Shown piece after piece: positions 50,364-62,537 of a stretch of 64,000 nt of DNA. Position 1 is the first letter of the stretch. Each line of letters starts with the position of its first letter. The position numbers and the translations under genes were made by a program. This stretch comes from Strix aluco (Eukaryota > Chordata > Aves > Strigiformes > Strigidae), in the NCBI RefSeq assembly GCF_031877795.1, contig NC_133971.1, positions 48,475,642 through 48,539,641 on the forward strand. Direction: 5' to 3'. The notes beneath the pieces are model-generated. The model was not told the DNA's origin and searched no databases. It saw nothing but the letters and a program-made list of their open reading frames with translations.

Positions 50364-51668
50364 AAAAAAACTATAATGTTAGAATGCATCAGCAGAAAAA
50401 GAAGTGAACAGAACTTGTAGCAGTGAGAGAAATTAACCTCTTCTGGAGAACCTAACCACCCATGTTGATTTCAATTCCATTTCTATTTACAGAAAGATGT
50501 CATTTCCAAATTCACATTATGTAAATTTAATTAGCTTATCTTATTAAAATTATTCTGTATTAGAGTTATAGAAACTTACATATGCTGAAGAGCTTTGAAG
50601 TACACGTTTTACCAATGTAAGTGTACTAAAAATGTAGAATGTTCCCCCCCAGCCCATGAAAGAGAGCATAAATGGAAAATGTGACAGTTATCAATCGAGA
50701 CAAGAGCATTTTCACCTTGAATTACTTGAACTCCAAGGACTTTTCTGGTATTAATGCACTAACATACTTTGTTTGTGGGGCGTAAAAGGCAGCATACATC
50801 CATATGGATATACAATCCAGAGTAGCTCCATAGTAAAGATAATTTATATATCCATTGAGAAGTAGACATTAGCCAAAACACTGAAAGCTTGACTACTGCT
50901 GAATTTGAGTTATTGCTTGTATTTGCTTGTATGTAACACATACATTGAGTTTCAGCTTGAGTCAATATGCCACAGATGGCTCTTTGTTGCAGAATTTTAT
51001 GTTAGTATCCCAGAAATACATCAAATTGCTATTTAAATTAATTTCTATTATTTAAAATAATCCAATATGTTAAATTAATAATTAATATAATTTAAATAAA
51101 AGTTATTTAAATTTTTAATTTAATAATTCAAATTATACATATATTCTAATACATTTAAATTAATTTCTATTATTTAAATTGATTTCTAATAAAATCTAAA
51201 TTAATGATATCATACATGTCTAACTTGAGTCAGTTTAATTTTTCGAAGATTTTGGTTACTGAAGCGTAGAAAAATAGTATGCTGAGAAATATCCCACCAC
51301 ATATTAGTGTCAATGCACACAAAGATCTTTATTTTTGCAAATATATATATATATATATATTTTCAGCGTTCATTTATTAAGTACATTTCACTGAAGCTCA
51401 TTATCACACAAGATGCTTTAGAATTTTAGCAAAAATTTTAGAAATTAAACTAATGGTTCTATATAGTGTCTGATTACCTATCACTCAGTTCAATTTTCAG
51501 TCTTCACTGAAAGTCACTTCCTAATATTATATCACCAATTAATATTATGTTACCATATACAAAATACTGAATACATATCACTCCTTCCAAAAATACCATG
51601 CATTAAACACAAATATGAACTGAGGATGTTTTCCAGAAAAGCACATGTGAACTTTTCTGTTATTTTAC
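50364..51668. other. AT-rich noncoding spacer
   Basis: Very AT-rich, with many TTAAAT/ATTTAA words near 51.0-51.2 kb and (AT)10 at 51341. No gene seen. Confidence 0.5.
51341..51360. repeat. AT dinucleotide repeat
   Basis: (AT)10. Confidence 0.9.
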
Positions 51669-51671
51669 TTG

Positions 51672-53477
51672 CACGTGAAGCTATGCAGGGAGAACATTAG
51701 GAGAGCCAAAGCGCAGCTAGAGCTCAACTTGGCTACAGCTGTTAAGGATAATAAAAAATGGTTCTATAAATTCGTTAACAGCAAAAGGAGGATTAGGGAA
51801 AATCTCCCTCCTTTATTGGATGCAGAGGGAAACATGGTAACAAAGGATGAGGAAAAGGCTGAGGTGCTCAACGCCTACTTTGCCTCAGTCTTTAGCAGTG
51901 GAACTGGCTGTTCCCTGGACACCCAGCCTCATGAGCTGGGAGATGGGGAGGGGAAGCAGATTGAGGTTAGCACAGTTGAAGAGGAGGTGGTCAGAGACCT
52001 GCTACACTACTTGGATGCACACAAGTCTGTGGGACCGGATGGGTTACACGCAAGGGTTCTGAGGGAGTTGGCAGATGTGCTCACCAAGCCGCTTTCCATG
52101 ATTTACCTGAAATCATGGCTAACTGGGGAGGTCCCATTGGACTGGAGGGTGGCAGATGTAACACCCATCTACAAGAGAGGCAGAAAGGAGGATCCAGGAA
52201 ACTATAGACCTGTCAGTCTGACCTCGGTGCCAGGGAAGGTCATGGAGCAGGTCATCTCGGATGCCATTAAAAGTCATATAATGGACAACCAGGGGATCAG
52301 GCCTAGTCAGCATGGGTTTATGAAAGGCAGGTCCTGCCTGACAAACCTGATCTCCTTCTATGACAAGATGACCTGACTATTGGACGAGGGAAAAGCTGTG
52401 GATAACGTCTATCCGGATTTTCGAAAAGCATTCGACACAGTTCCCCATACGATTCTCATAGAAAAACTGGCTGCCCATGACCTGGATGAGCGAACGGTCT
52501 TCTGGGTCAAGCACTGGCTGGATGGACGGTCCCAGAGAGTGATGGTCAATGGAGCTAAATCCAGCTGACGGCTGGTCACAAGTGGTGTTCCTCAGGGCTC
52601 GGTGTTAGGACCATTTCTGTTCAACATCTTTATTGATAATCTTGATAAAGACATAGAGTGTATCATCAGTAAGTTCGCAGATGACACCAAGTTAAGCAGG
52701 AGTGTCGATCTGCATGAGGACAGGGAGGCTCTACAGAGAGACTTGGATAGATTGGATCAGTGGGCCAACGTTAACGGGATGAGCTTCAACAAGGCCAAGT
52801 GCCAGGTCCTGCACTTGGGCCACAACAACCCCATGCATCACTACAGGCTTGGGGAGGTGTGGCTGGAGAGCTGTCTGGAAGAGAAGGATCTGAGGGTTCT
52901 CATTGACAGGCAGCTGAACATGAGCCGGCAGCGTGCCCAGGTGGCCAAGAAAGCCAACGGCATCCTGGCTTGTATTAGAAATAGTGTGACCAGCAGAAGT
53001 AGGGAGGTGATAGTCCCCCTCTACTCTGCACTGGTGAGGCCACATCTGAAGTATTGTGTCCAGTTTTGGGCACCTCAATACGAGAGAGATATCAAGGTGA
53101 TGGAGTGAGTGCAGAGGAGGGCAACGAAGCTGGTGAAGGGCCTGGAGAATAAATCCTGTGAGGAGGGATTGAAGGAGCTGGGACTGTTTAGTTTGAGGAG
53201 GAGAAGGCTGAGGGGAGACCTCATCACTCTCTACAACTACCTGAAAGGACATTGTAGAGAGGTTGGTGCTGGTCTCTTCTCACAGGTGATTAGTGACAGA
53301 ACAAGAGGGAATGGCTTTAAACTCCAACAGGGGAGGTTTAGACTGGACATTAGGAAAAAATTTTTCACAGAAAGAGTGGTCAGACAGTGGAATAGGCTGC
53401 TCAGGGAGGTGGTGGAGTCACCATCCCTGGATGTGTTTAAGGGTCATTTAGATGAGATATTGGGGGATATGGTGTAG
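51672..53477 (+). pseudogene. CR1 ORF2 reverse transcriptase, one frame with three TGAs
   Basis: About 600 codons in a single frame, interrupted only by TGA at 52374-52376, 52566-52568 and 53106-53108. RT motifs in order: RRAKAQLELN, DGLHARVLRELAD, TPIYKRGRKEDPGNYRPVSL, SQHGFMKGRSCL, DFRKAFDTVPH (palm Asp), [11 protein letters not shown], then FADDTKLS (catalytic DD). The tail has [21 protein letters not shown] and [11 protein letters not shown], and the final stop is TAG at 53475-53477. At the second TGA the other CR1 has Trp, so TGG-to-TGA fits. The first and third TGA are also explained by single substitutions. Confidence 0.93.
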
Positions 53478-53546
53478 GGGAGAACTTTGTAGAGTAGGAC
53501 TGATGGTTGGACTCGATGATCCCAAGGGTCTTTTCCAACCTGAATG

Positions 53547-53570
53547 ATTCTATGATTCTATGATTCTATG
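53547..53570 (+). repeat. CR1 3'-terminal octamer array (ATTCTATG)3
   Basis: Three perfect octamers mark the CR1 3' end, the site where reverse transcription begins at insertion. Confidence 0.95.
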
Positions 53571-54114
53571 TCAAGTGCTACTTTTAACATTATTTTTCTA
53601 TCTAGCATGTTCTATTGAGACATAGAACTAAAATCTTGTCTAATGTTTGCAACATTAAGGTTAGTAAATTATGAGGTCTCAGGCTGGTTCTAGATTATAG
53701 ATTAGCCTAGATTACAGATAAACCTAGATTATATGACAAAGATCTTCATTCAACTGAATTCTTCTCATTGTCAAATGCTATAACGACAGAAAGCAAAAGA
53801 AAAGGCTGAAATCTGAACAGGAACCTTCTTACCCTGAATAAAAGAAATTATTTTTTTCTTTGCCTCAGTGACAAAATCCAAACAATTTTTCTGAGGTACT
53901 GAGTATATAGAGCAAAATGAGAATATACTGCTATCTGAGTTCCTAGTAAGTCAGCCTATGTTCTGAGAGCTATAAAAATGACATTGAGGGCTTCTATATC
54001 AACATTCTCATTCATTTTGATTTTCACAGCACGTAAGTAATATTATAAGTGAATAAATATTTCTCTTCCTAATAGCTTTGTAAACTCAACCTGCTAAACT
54101 GCATCTTTCCTAAC
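53571..54114. other. Noncoding spacer
   Basis: No gene or repeat recognised, apart from short near-repeats of TAGATTAYAGAT around 53690-53730. Confidence 0.5.
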
Positions 54115-55399
54115 ATGGGCAGCACTGTCTTACATAAAAAGCAGGCTGCCTTCTCACATGACCTAAAAGGTCACCTGGCCTGCAGGGTGTATAGAGATCA
54201 TGACTGCAGGTTCATAAGGTTCTGTAATACACAAGGAGACTTAGGCTTTACCCTCCAATTTTCTCTATTATGGATTACCACAAATAACACAAAAATCACT
54301 ACCAACCAGTATACCTATGACTAATAAAGTGAATATATTTATATATATATCAAGCTATTACAAATTATTATCAGCAATCAATAATATAGCAACACTCAAC
54401 AATAGCAACGACAAGTATACAGGCTACTGCAAATTTATTACCAGTAAATCAAAGTTATTAATAATATAAAGGCAAATTACACATGATAAATTACTTATGT
54501 GTGTATATATGTTACCAAGCACAGTAAACAGATTCCAGAAGTGGGCCAAAGCATCCCAGAGAGGAGAACAAACCAAACTGACCCCAGAGGCAGGCCCAGA
54601 GTGGGGCAAATAAATAACAAAGTCTCACTTCAAGGTGATCTGCATCACAGAGTTTGAAGTCAGCCAGGCACCCCTAGCAAGGGTCCAAAATCTGATAGAC
54701 GAGTCATGCAGAGAGCTCAGCCTGTTTAGGAGAAGGAAAAATATGTGAACTATGGCAAGTTCTCAGAGAGAAGATCCATTTTTGATAAAAATTAAGGCAT
54801 TTTTATATCATAAAGATATAGGAGAGTGTAGAACACTACCATTTAAAGCATCCAATAGATGTTAATTTCACCTGGGATAGCCAATAGATATGATGTTTTC
54901 TATGCTCTCAAACCAGTTTTTAATTTTGCAGACTCTTTTCCTGTTCTTGCAGTTAGAACAGCCAATAGCAGCTTTCAAGTCTTGCTTTCTCAGGACGTTT
55001 CCAACTTTTCGGGTGCTAAGTATCTGTTACAGTCCCTTGGTTTTGTGCTTCTAAGTGGTTCAGGATGTGTCCAGTTTCCAGGTACCCATCTACACTTCAA
55101 AAATGACATCTGCACTTCTCAAGGATGCTACATAGGCCTGGTTCCCAGGCTAATAGTTCCCAGGCTGGTGGGTATTTTCTCTGTCAGTTTCTCAGTCAGT
55201 ATTTCAGCAGATTTTTTCTTCCATTCAGTAATTTTCCCTTCTAACCACATCTCCTTTCTGGCTGGTCACATCACTTCCTTGCAGGACAGCTTAAGCTCCC
55301 AGCCATACCCTGAGTGTGTGCAAGCAATAGTCTTGCTGACATACAAGCAACACATTTTTAAAACAAAGAGCTTCACTCCACATCAGAATTGAGTATAAC
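54115..55399. other. Unclassified, probably ERV-derived sequence
   Basis: Read on the - strand, 54860-54115 has blocks such as GGGGTCAGTTTGGTTTG and AATAACTTTGATTTACTGG that seem familiar from avian ERV-like repeats, but I cannot name the family. 54859-55392 is open on the + strand for 177 codons without recognisable motifs, which is probably incidental. No TG...CA ends or target duplication could be fixed. Confidence 0.3.
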
Positions 55400-55870
55400 T
55401 GTTCAGCAGGGATTCTTTATTCGCAGCGCTGGGCAGCACTGGGGATCGCTCCACCACAAGTGCCGCACTTACTAACAAAACTCTCTGACTAATATACACA
55501 AAAAACATACATATGCATCAGATTTCTTAGAAGAGGCAGTCTTATGCTAATGGGTTCTTAGAATTCATTTACATAGTCCGAGCATGCATAGTAAAAATAG
55601 AGTGAGGGTCTTCTCCCCTCCTTAGAGGTCCACACAGCCTTTCTCACACTGTCCGTTAGTGAACTTTAGGTTTCTTGTGTCCATATATGGTCACAGTTAC
55701 TTCATCCGACCTTCAGCTCCTGTTTGTTCCAAGGTTAGTTTAGACCAGCTTCCAGTCACTTATCTTGACACTGGTGTCTTCTTAGACACTTGGTTTTTAG
55801 GTTCCTGCTATTAGGGATGTACTCAGGGACTTTTTCAGACTGTCCAAGGTTTGTCTTATCTTTACTAGGC
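55400..55870 (-). mobile_element. LTR-like sequence (boundaries partial)
   Basis: The - strand ends GCGAATAAAGAATCCCTGCTGAACA, consistent with an AATAAA-bearing LTR 3' end. An internal block around 55561-55615 (GAGCATGCATAGTAAAAATA) matches the nested LTR at ~8650-8705, so the two are related. The other end and any target duplication are not found, and the element may extend to about 56100. Confidence 0.55.
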
Positions 55871-56122
55871 AAGGAGTTAAAGGTTTTAAAACATAAGTGG
55901 GTAACTGGGTAACGATTACAGAGGGTAGTTAGGAAAAAGTATAAATGAAATTATATACATTACAGTAAAATATGGGAAAAAATAAAAGCTAGTAAAACAT
56001 AAGTGATATCTAACATTAAAATTAGATGTCTTATTTTACAGGTCCCTGTACATTAGCAATTTCAAGTATACTTGTAGCAGCTTCCCTTCATTTTGTCTTC
56101 AGAGTGTAGGCATAATTGACAG

Positions 56123-56492
56123 TGTCCTGGTTCAGCTAGGACAGGGTTAAGTTTCCCCAGCAGTGGGGGGAAGCTCTAGCCGGGTTATTCAATACCATGC
56201 TGACGTCACCTCCTGGCGCCCAAGCGCGGGATCGCGGGAGAATCGGTGAAGGCGCGTGTGTTATGTGATCTCTCTGCTCTCACTGCTGTATCGGTATATT
56301 TCTTGCTCTGTTCATTGTTATTACTGTTATTGTTACTGTTTTGTTGCTGTTGTACTGTTGTATTAAACCTCTCCTTATCTCAGCCCCGGGGCTTTGTATT
56401 TCACTCCCTTTGGGGGGGGGGGGGGGGAAGGGGGAGGGGGCGGCAGCAGCAGCCGCGTGGTCTCAGACCCCGACAGAGCCTAAACTACCACA
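56123..56492 (+). mobile_element. Solo LTR with 5-bp target duplication, sister of 50029
   Basis: Starts TGTCCTGGTTCAGC and ends CTAAACTACCACA, flanked by GACAG on both sides (56118-56122, 56493-56497). It shares GCTCTAGCCGGGTTATTCA, the ATTAAA/CTTTGTATTTCACTCCC block and GCAGCCGCGTGGTCTCAGA with the copy at 50029. It differs by an expanded G run. It inserted into or next to the LTR-like region before it. Confidence 0.92.
56412..56440 (+). repeat. G-rich tract in the LTR
   Basis: Sixteen G in a row (56412-56427), then AA, GGGGGG-type runs to 56440. Where this stretch aligns, the sister LTR has only GTGGGGGAGGGG. It could form a G-quadruplex. The length may be unreliable in sequencing. Confidence 0.8.
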
Positions 56493-56497
56493 GACAG

Positions 56498-59400
56498 AAA
56501 CCCACAAACAGCACTGAATTGTTGGTGATGTACAGGATGGGCTAGAATTCAACTTATTTTCTCCTGGCTGTGTTCACTCTACCTTGTTAGGTAGTGTAAA
56601 TGCAGCATACCTTACTTTTATAACTTGAAGTTAGCAGATATGTCACTGAACACACAAAAAGACACATTTGTTGAATAACAAAGTCTCTCTCTTATTATCA
56701 CTTTTCACAGTAGTGCCACATGTTAAGCACAGACACAGAACTTAGAAGGGTTTCTAGCGAAAGTCAGCTGTGAAAGGCACTGAACTTGAAGGATGTGGTT
56801 ACAAATTCAAAGTCAGGACATACAGGACTCAGGAACAGTCTGGGGCTTTCAGATCCAAACACAAAGCAAAATCTGGCTTTTCATATTTCTCTTTCATCTA
56901 CACCTCCCATTTGTGGTTTCTCATGTAAATGAGTGCCTAAGAGAGTGTTCACTCTCAGTATGGAAATCTTCTGGATAGGCCATATAATATAATTCTGTTT
57001 CTCTACAGCAAGTTCTCATTACAGAAATACAACAATGAAAAATGAAAAACTGCCTTCTGGAAAAGGACTAATACATAAAGGAATGACCAGTAAAACTAGA
57101 AAAGGTCAGCTATGCTGAAAGAATGAGACCATATCAGTAAAATGACCAGCAATAAATCTGTGGCAGGTGCTGCAAATGGATTAAAACCCCAGCTCTCTAT
57201 GCAATCTGTCAACAACCAGACAGCCAAAGTCAGCAGCTGTGACATGAGGGAATCTCATAAATGTGCCAGTTCCATATTGAAGTACCAAATCTTACACATC
57301 AGGCAAACGTTAAGAGAAATATTTCCTACTGTGAAGGTGCTATTTAGCTTTTTCTCCTCTTAACTACTACAATCTGCTGTCTGAATGTAGTCTGGTTGTA
57401 AAGATTTCTGGAAATCATATTTTTAGTGATCATAATGATGAAAGGATTTTGCCATTGTACAAGAAGAGTAATGAGGAAACCAGCTGGGTTCAGCTAGATT
57501 CAAATAACCTGTTTTTGAAAACTACAGACAACTATATGCAGTGACTAGAAGATTATACACCATGCTGGTCAGTTTGCTTTCTACAATACAGAACACAGTG
57601 GTCAGCACTAAGGATAATTTAAAGACTATTATCTAATTCTTATTCACTGCCATCTTAATTGCATTCTGCAGAGAACATAATCCTTCAGAGAAATTACAGT
57701 AAATGTGCATATATTCCGTGGAGGGAAAAAAACCCCAACAATTAGGAATTAGTAGCACTCAGCTGCTTCTGTTCCCCAAGATTTTAAACACAGCATCGGC
57801 TGTCAGTGCAGACCAGTCTCACAGTATAAATAGGAATATGGGAAAGGAAGCTCACATATAGTCTGAGCTTCACAGCTCCTCTCTCCTCATTTCTTTCATT
57901 TCATTTGTATTGCATGTAAGCAGGCAATAAGTTAAAAAAGGACAATGAAGTGACTCTATGATCTACCAATTCCCAGCTACCAAAACTATAAGGCTTAATT
58001 GGAGCTGCTTCACACTGTTCTTGCAGACTGAAGAAAACTGACTTGGGGATTCAAGAACTACTAATTCAAGAACTACTTGGTTCCCAACCAGGGAAACCAA
58101 GCATGGCTTGAGCCCAAAAGAGGTACTCTGGGTGTAGCAGCTAGATAAACAAAAATAAATTACTGCATAATGTGGAAAAAATTCATTATCATCTTCCACT
58201 AATATTACAGAGAAGGAAAGCATCTGTTATTGCATAACCTTATCAGTAGCTTTTTCTTCTTTTGTATGTACAAAGAAAAGAATTAAAAAATCAACTGAGG
58301 ATTTGAAACTTTCAAAATGGCTGTAGCACTCAGAAGCAGAGCTATCTGACCTGCTGATAAAGCCCATTCGTTATTGTCATACAAAAGAGGAGGCATAATT
58401 AACTGCCTCTTGAAGATCTGTGGAGTACCTTGCAGAGCTTCCTATTTGACAGCTAACCTCAGCAGCTGGTAGCAATATGCTGCAATCAGTGGCGATAAGT
58501 AAAAGCACCTCAAAAATAGCCACTTGCCATGTGAAGGGGCATCCAGGAGTATGTTGACCCTGCTCTGATCCTTTTGGTAAACCCAGCTTCCTCCACCAGA
58601 GGATTCAGGTGGACTTAGTGCAATATCACTCCCACCAAGCACACGTCCATTGGCAAGGCAGTCTTCAGTCTCAGCAGAAGTTGAAGGTTATAGCTAGGAG
58701 CCCAGAAAACCTGCTTGCATGAAGCCCCAAAGAGAATTTAAAAACAAATACAATTGGTGCTTAGTCTCTGGGTTATAATTTGAATTGCAAGTAATTTGAA
58801 TGTCAAGCTAAATTGCTGTATGCAGTTCTTTAAACATCTGTGATTTTTAGTGTTTAATTGAAAAAAAAAATCACAAGGATCAGTTGGGCTTTAAATGTAT
58901 TCAGATTAATTCCCTTAACACCTAAGTTCCCTTAACTGATTCAGAGACAAGTAGAATTTAGGAAAGAAAAACAATGCTTGCTACAGATGAAATGGGGTTA
59001 GAGACTCAGCAAAATTCTAGTAAAAGCGCTGGAGAAATAAAAATAGTCTCTTCCTCTGCAAATCTACCAGGCATAAAATCAATGGAGAAATACTATGACA
59101 ATGCAGCTCATCTCCTGTAATTATATATCTTGAGGATATTTTCACTCTTATAAAATAGTAATTCTTAAATGAATACTCTTAGGTCATGTGATCTCATCAG
59201 TTCATCTTGCAGTTTAAAAGAAAACCACTTCCATAACCTTAGTTTTTTTCTGGAAGACCCACTTTTATCAATATTACTGCGTATCTGCCGATATATGGCA
59301 TGCGTGTACATATGTCAACAACCATATTAAATAAACAGACTTAGATCTATAATGTGAAAGAAAATAAAAAACAATTCAGCGTTTATAATCCATAAGAACA

Positions 59401-62400
59401 GTGCTTTCAGGGTCTTTACATTAGAAAGGAAATTTTATTACAAATGAAACATCTTTCATTATCTGTGAAGACAAAACAATTGATATTGCATCTTATTTTC
59501 AACATATGAAAGAAAATAGGTAAGCCATTTGAAATAATTTCCTTAACTTTTTTTGCCAGCAGATTTAAAGACTTTTTGCTTATGCCACAAAGGATGGACT
59601 TCTCTTGCAGCTAAGGTTGGTTTTAAAATCCTAGCAAGAACCTGGAATTTTTTTGCATGCCCATGCTCTTAAGGGTCCCTATTCTGGGCAGAAAAAAAAT
59701 TTCATGTTTGGTACTAATTTAATTCAAATAGTAAAAGACAAGAATTACAGTGTTCTTTAATTTACTCCAATAAATTCATCCACAAACTTTTATTTGCCTA
59801 TTTTGCCACTTATTAGAATTCCTGTCAAAATTGAAACTAATTGAAGTCAGCCTTGTTACAATCACAGCTGACTGGCAAAACATTGTTTAAATGTTAATCT
59901 GGTGTTTATTCAGGCACTTCACAGAGTTTCTACTTCCAAGAGCCTTCCATTTCAATAAACAAAACAAAAAAAACCACCCCAGACCAACCAAACAAAAAGT
60001 CTTTCCTATTTTTTGCTGTGTTTTACCATTTTCTATGATCACAACTTTGGAAACCTTTGTCATTATCTTCGTTCTTCAATAAGTATAATAAAGTAAATAA
60101 CAAATACATTTTTATGTGGAAATGGCTATCGATAAAATCTAGCAAACTATAATTTAAACAGAGATTATGAGAATTTAAGACAATTGTTGAGGGAATCTGG
60201 CAGTCATTTAAATAAATATTCTGTTTCCCTAAAATAGTTGATCTGTTTCTCAGAGCAGTGAAGCAAAGCAACACTGTCAGTAAGCTTACTTTTTTAGTCT
60301 CCTGGGGAGGAAGAAAAAAATATTTTCCAACACAATAAATTTTACTTATGCTGCAAATTTAGGATCCATCCCTACAGACGTTGGTTTTCCTTTTTCATTT
60401 AGTTACATACAAAACTGAAATAAAAATATTTGCCTTTTATAACTTTATCGAATTTGTGTACCACACTGGAAATTCAGTGATGTCTGCTGTAACTTAAAGA
60501 AAGTCCACCTTCCTATTGTTTTAAGGCTATAAACCCTTTAAATCACTGTCCACCAACATACCTCAAACTAGATAAAATCAGTCATTGCTACAGAATGTCA
60601 TTGCTGTGCTTCTGGTCAAAATCACCACCCTTTATGTGAGAAAGAAAGGAGCAAGGAGATTATGTATGGAAAAGAGAAAAAAAAATCAGAAAGCTAGAGA
60701 TTAAAGAAGAAGATAGAAGAAAAAATATACTTTAATATACCAATACTAGATAATATTTAGTGGCAAAGAGAAATTGCCTTGGCTAAAACATTTTGTCAGT
60801 ATCAGTAATTCTGTAATAAAATTATTGGATCTTTAACGATGAATTTTTTATTTAAAAGAATCAGTGAGTACACAGTGATTGCTGCTAAAAGGTTTTTATA
60901 TGTCAACAGTCACTGACCATATTTTTCCAAGGTGGAAGTTACTGTGCCATGGATGCAGATTAATTAACAGTGCATCAGTGATTTCACCACCAACAATGTA
61001 TGGTCATCCTTATGACGAGTAAGGTACTTTGCTCCCACACTGAAAACTTTCTGACACTCCATGTAGATTCACAGTATTCACACAACTGACCAAAATTCAC
61101 ATTTTCACTGAAAGAGCAATATCTTTCCTGTCTAGGCATATCACAACTATTGGAAATGACTGCTCCATTTTAGCTGCTACTGTGCTTGCAATTGCAGACT
61201 GGAGCTGGACTGTGATTGTTTCCCTGTTGCTTTCGTCATTCAGTGTGCAGACTGTCAAAACCTGCAATAGAGACTATCCACTTCCAAAGATATAACTGAG
61301 ATTTATTTATATATTTTTTAGTATTCAGTTCTGCAAACGGGTAACTGGAGAAAAGAATAACTAACACTATAGAAAAAAGAAATATGTTTATCATATCAAA
61401 GCAACAGTGAAAAAGCAAATAACTGATAATTACAGGCAAGTTGCCAACACATAAATTATACAATAACAGTTTTCTACTAGGAGATGAATCGTTAACCATA
61501 TAGATTTGATTGAGTTTGGATTAAACAAAAGTCAAGAGTGGAAGGGATAATGTTTTGGTATAACTGTGATAGTCAGAAAAAAAAATTTAAAAAGCTAACA
61601 CAAGTTAAAAAGTTAAAATAACACCAAAGGTTCAAGACGCAGCCAAGAATTTTAAATAAACACATGTAAAAGAGGTTATTTCACTTATTAAAGAGGAATG
61701 GAATTTTAAAGAGAAGATGCAGAAAGTGATAAAATGCAAAACATTCCTTTGTTTTTCTTCTTCTTTTTTTTTTTTTTTTTTTCCCTGCAAGGCAGTAAAT
61801 TGCAGCCTGGGCTTTTGTAAACAAAAGTCAGGTTTACAATAATGAAAGCTGAGGACTTAGGAAACATTGACATCACACCTATAAATGTTTTTCAAAGGTT
61901 AGAGAACATTACACTTTATAAAGTTTCAAAACCAAACAGTAAAATCAAGAGTGCTAAATGCCACAGGAGGTATATGGACATTAACAGATATTTCATTACA
62001 TGTTGGGTGTGTGAGATCTTTGGTAGTGAGATCTCCAAGGAGTAGTAAGAAGATTGCCTTTGCTTCTTCTGCCCTCTCAACCTTACAGTTCCAAGAAATG
62101 AGACTTAGGAATTTAGCCAGTCCATATTGATTAGCCAGTCAGTTTTAAACTCAGTTCAAAAACATGACTGAGAGAGCAGATAAAAAGCTGGGGAAAACTT
62201 GGTTGATAACCAAAACTAATTCCACAAGAAGCCACACTTTTACTAATCAGGTGTATCCATGTGGGCACTTAAAATAATTAATTATAAAATAAAATCCTAC
62301 ATTTTCTGGTGACATGGCATACTGATTGTCATTATTTTTACTTTATGAATTAGATAAGAATAATTTGGCAAATGTCCACTTCTACATTTCCTCACAGTTT

Positions 62401-62533
62401 TCTACAAACCAACACGCTATTTGAGGAAGATTAAAATGAAAAATGAACATTTTAGCATGCCACAAGTAAACCAAGAGAGACACAATCCTGGCTATTCTTC
62501 CCTCATTTAAAGCAGGAATATCCTAACACTACT
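56498..62533. other. AT-rich noncoding interval
   Basis: No exon or classified transposon. A 15-bp tandem duplication (ATTCAAGAACTACTA-type, 58049-58078) and a T19 run (61764-61782) are the only repeats noted. The open frames are short and lack motifs. Confidence 0.55.
61764..61782. repeat. Poly(T) run
   Basis: Nineteen T, preceded by a pyrimidine-rich CTTCTTC stretch. A simple repeat. Confidence 0.9.
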
Positions 62534-62537
62534 CTAT

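Larger units (their letters stand above)
51670..53570 (+). mobile_element. CR1 LINE, 5'-truncated, about 1.9 kb
   Basis: Covers the RT part of ORF2, the ORF2 tail and the 3' UTR, ending in three perfect ATTCTATG octamers (53547-53570). It is truncated at ~51670, upstream of RT. It is younger-looking than the CR1 at 46969 because the reading frame is kept throughout. No target duplication is seen, as usual for CR1. Confidence 0.95.

Noticed and set aside
52731..53252. Open frame of 173 codons on the - strand
   Set aside because: Antisense shadow of the second CR1's ORF2, which carries the real motifs.
54859..55392. Open frame of 177 codons, + strand
   Set aside because: No recognisable motif, and it lies next to a - strand LTR-like end, so it is probably incidental within a repeat.
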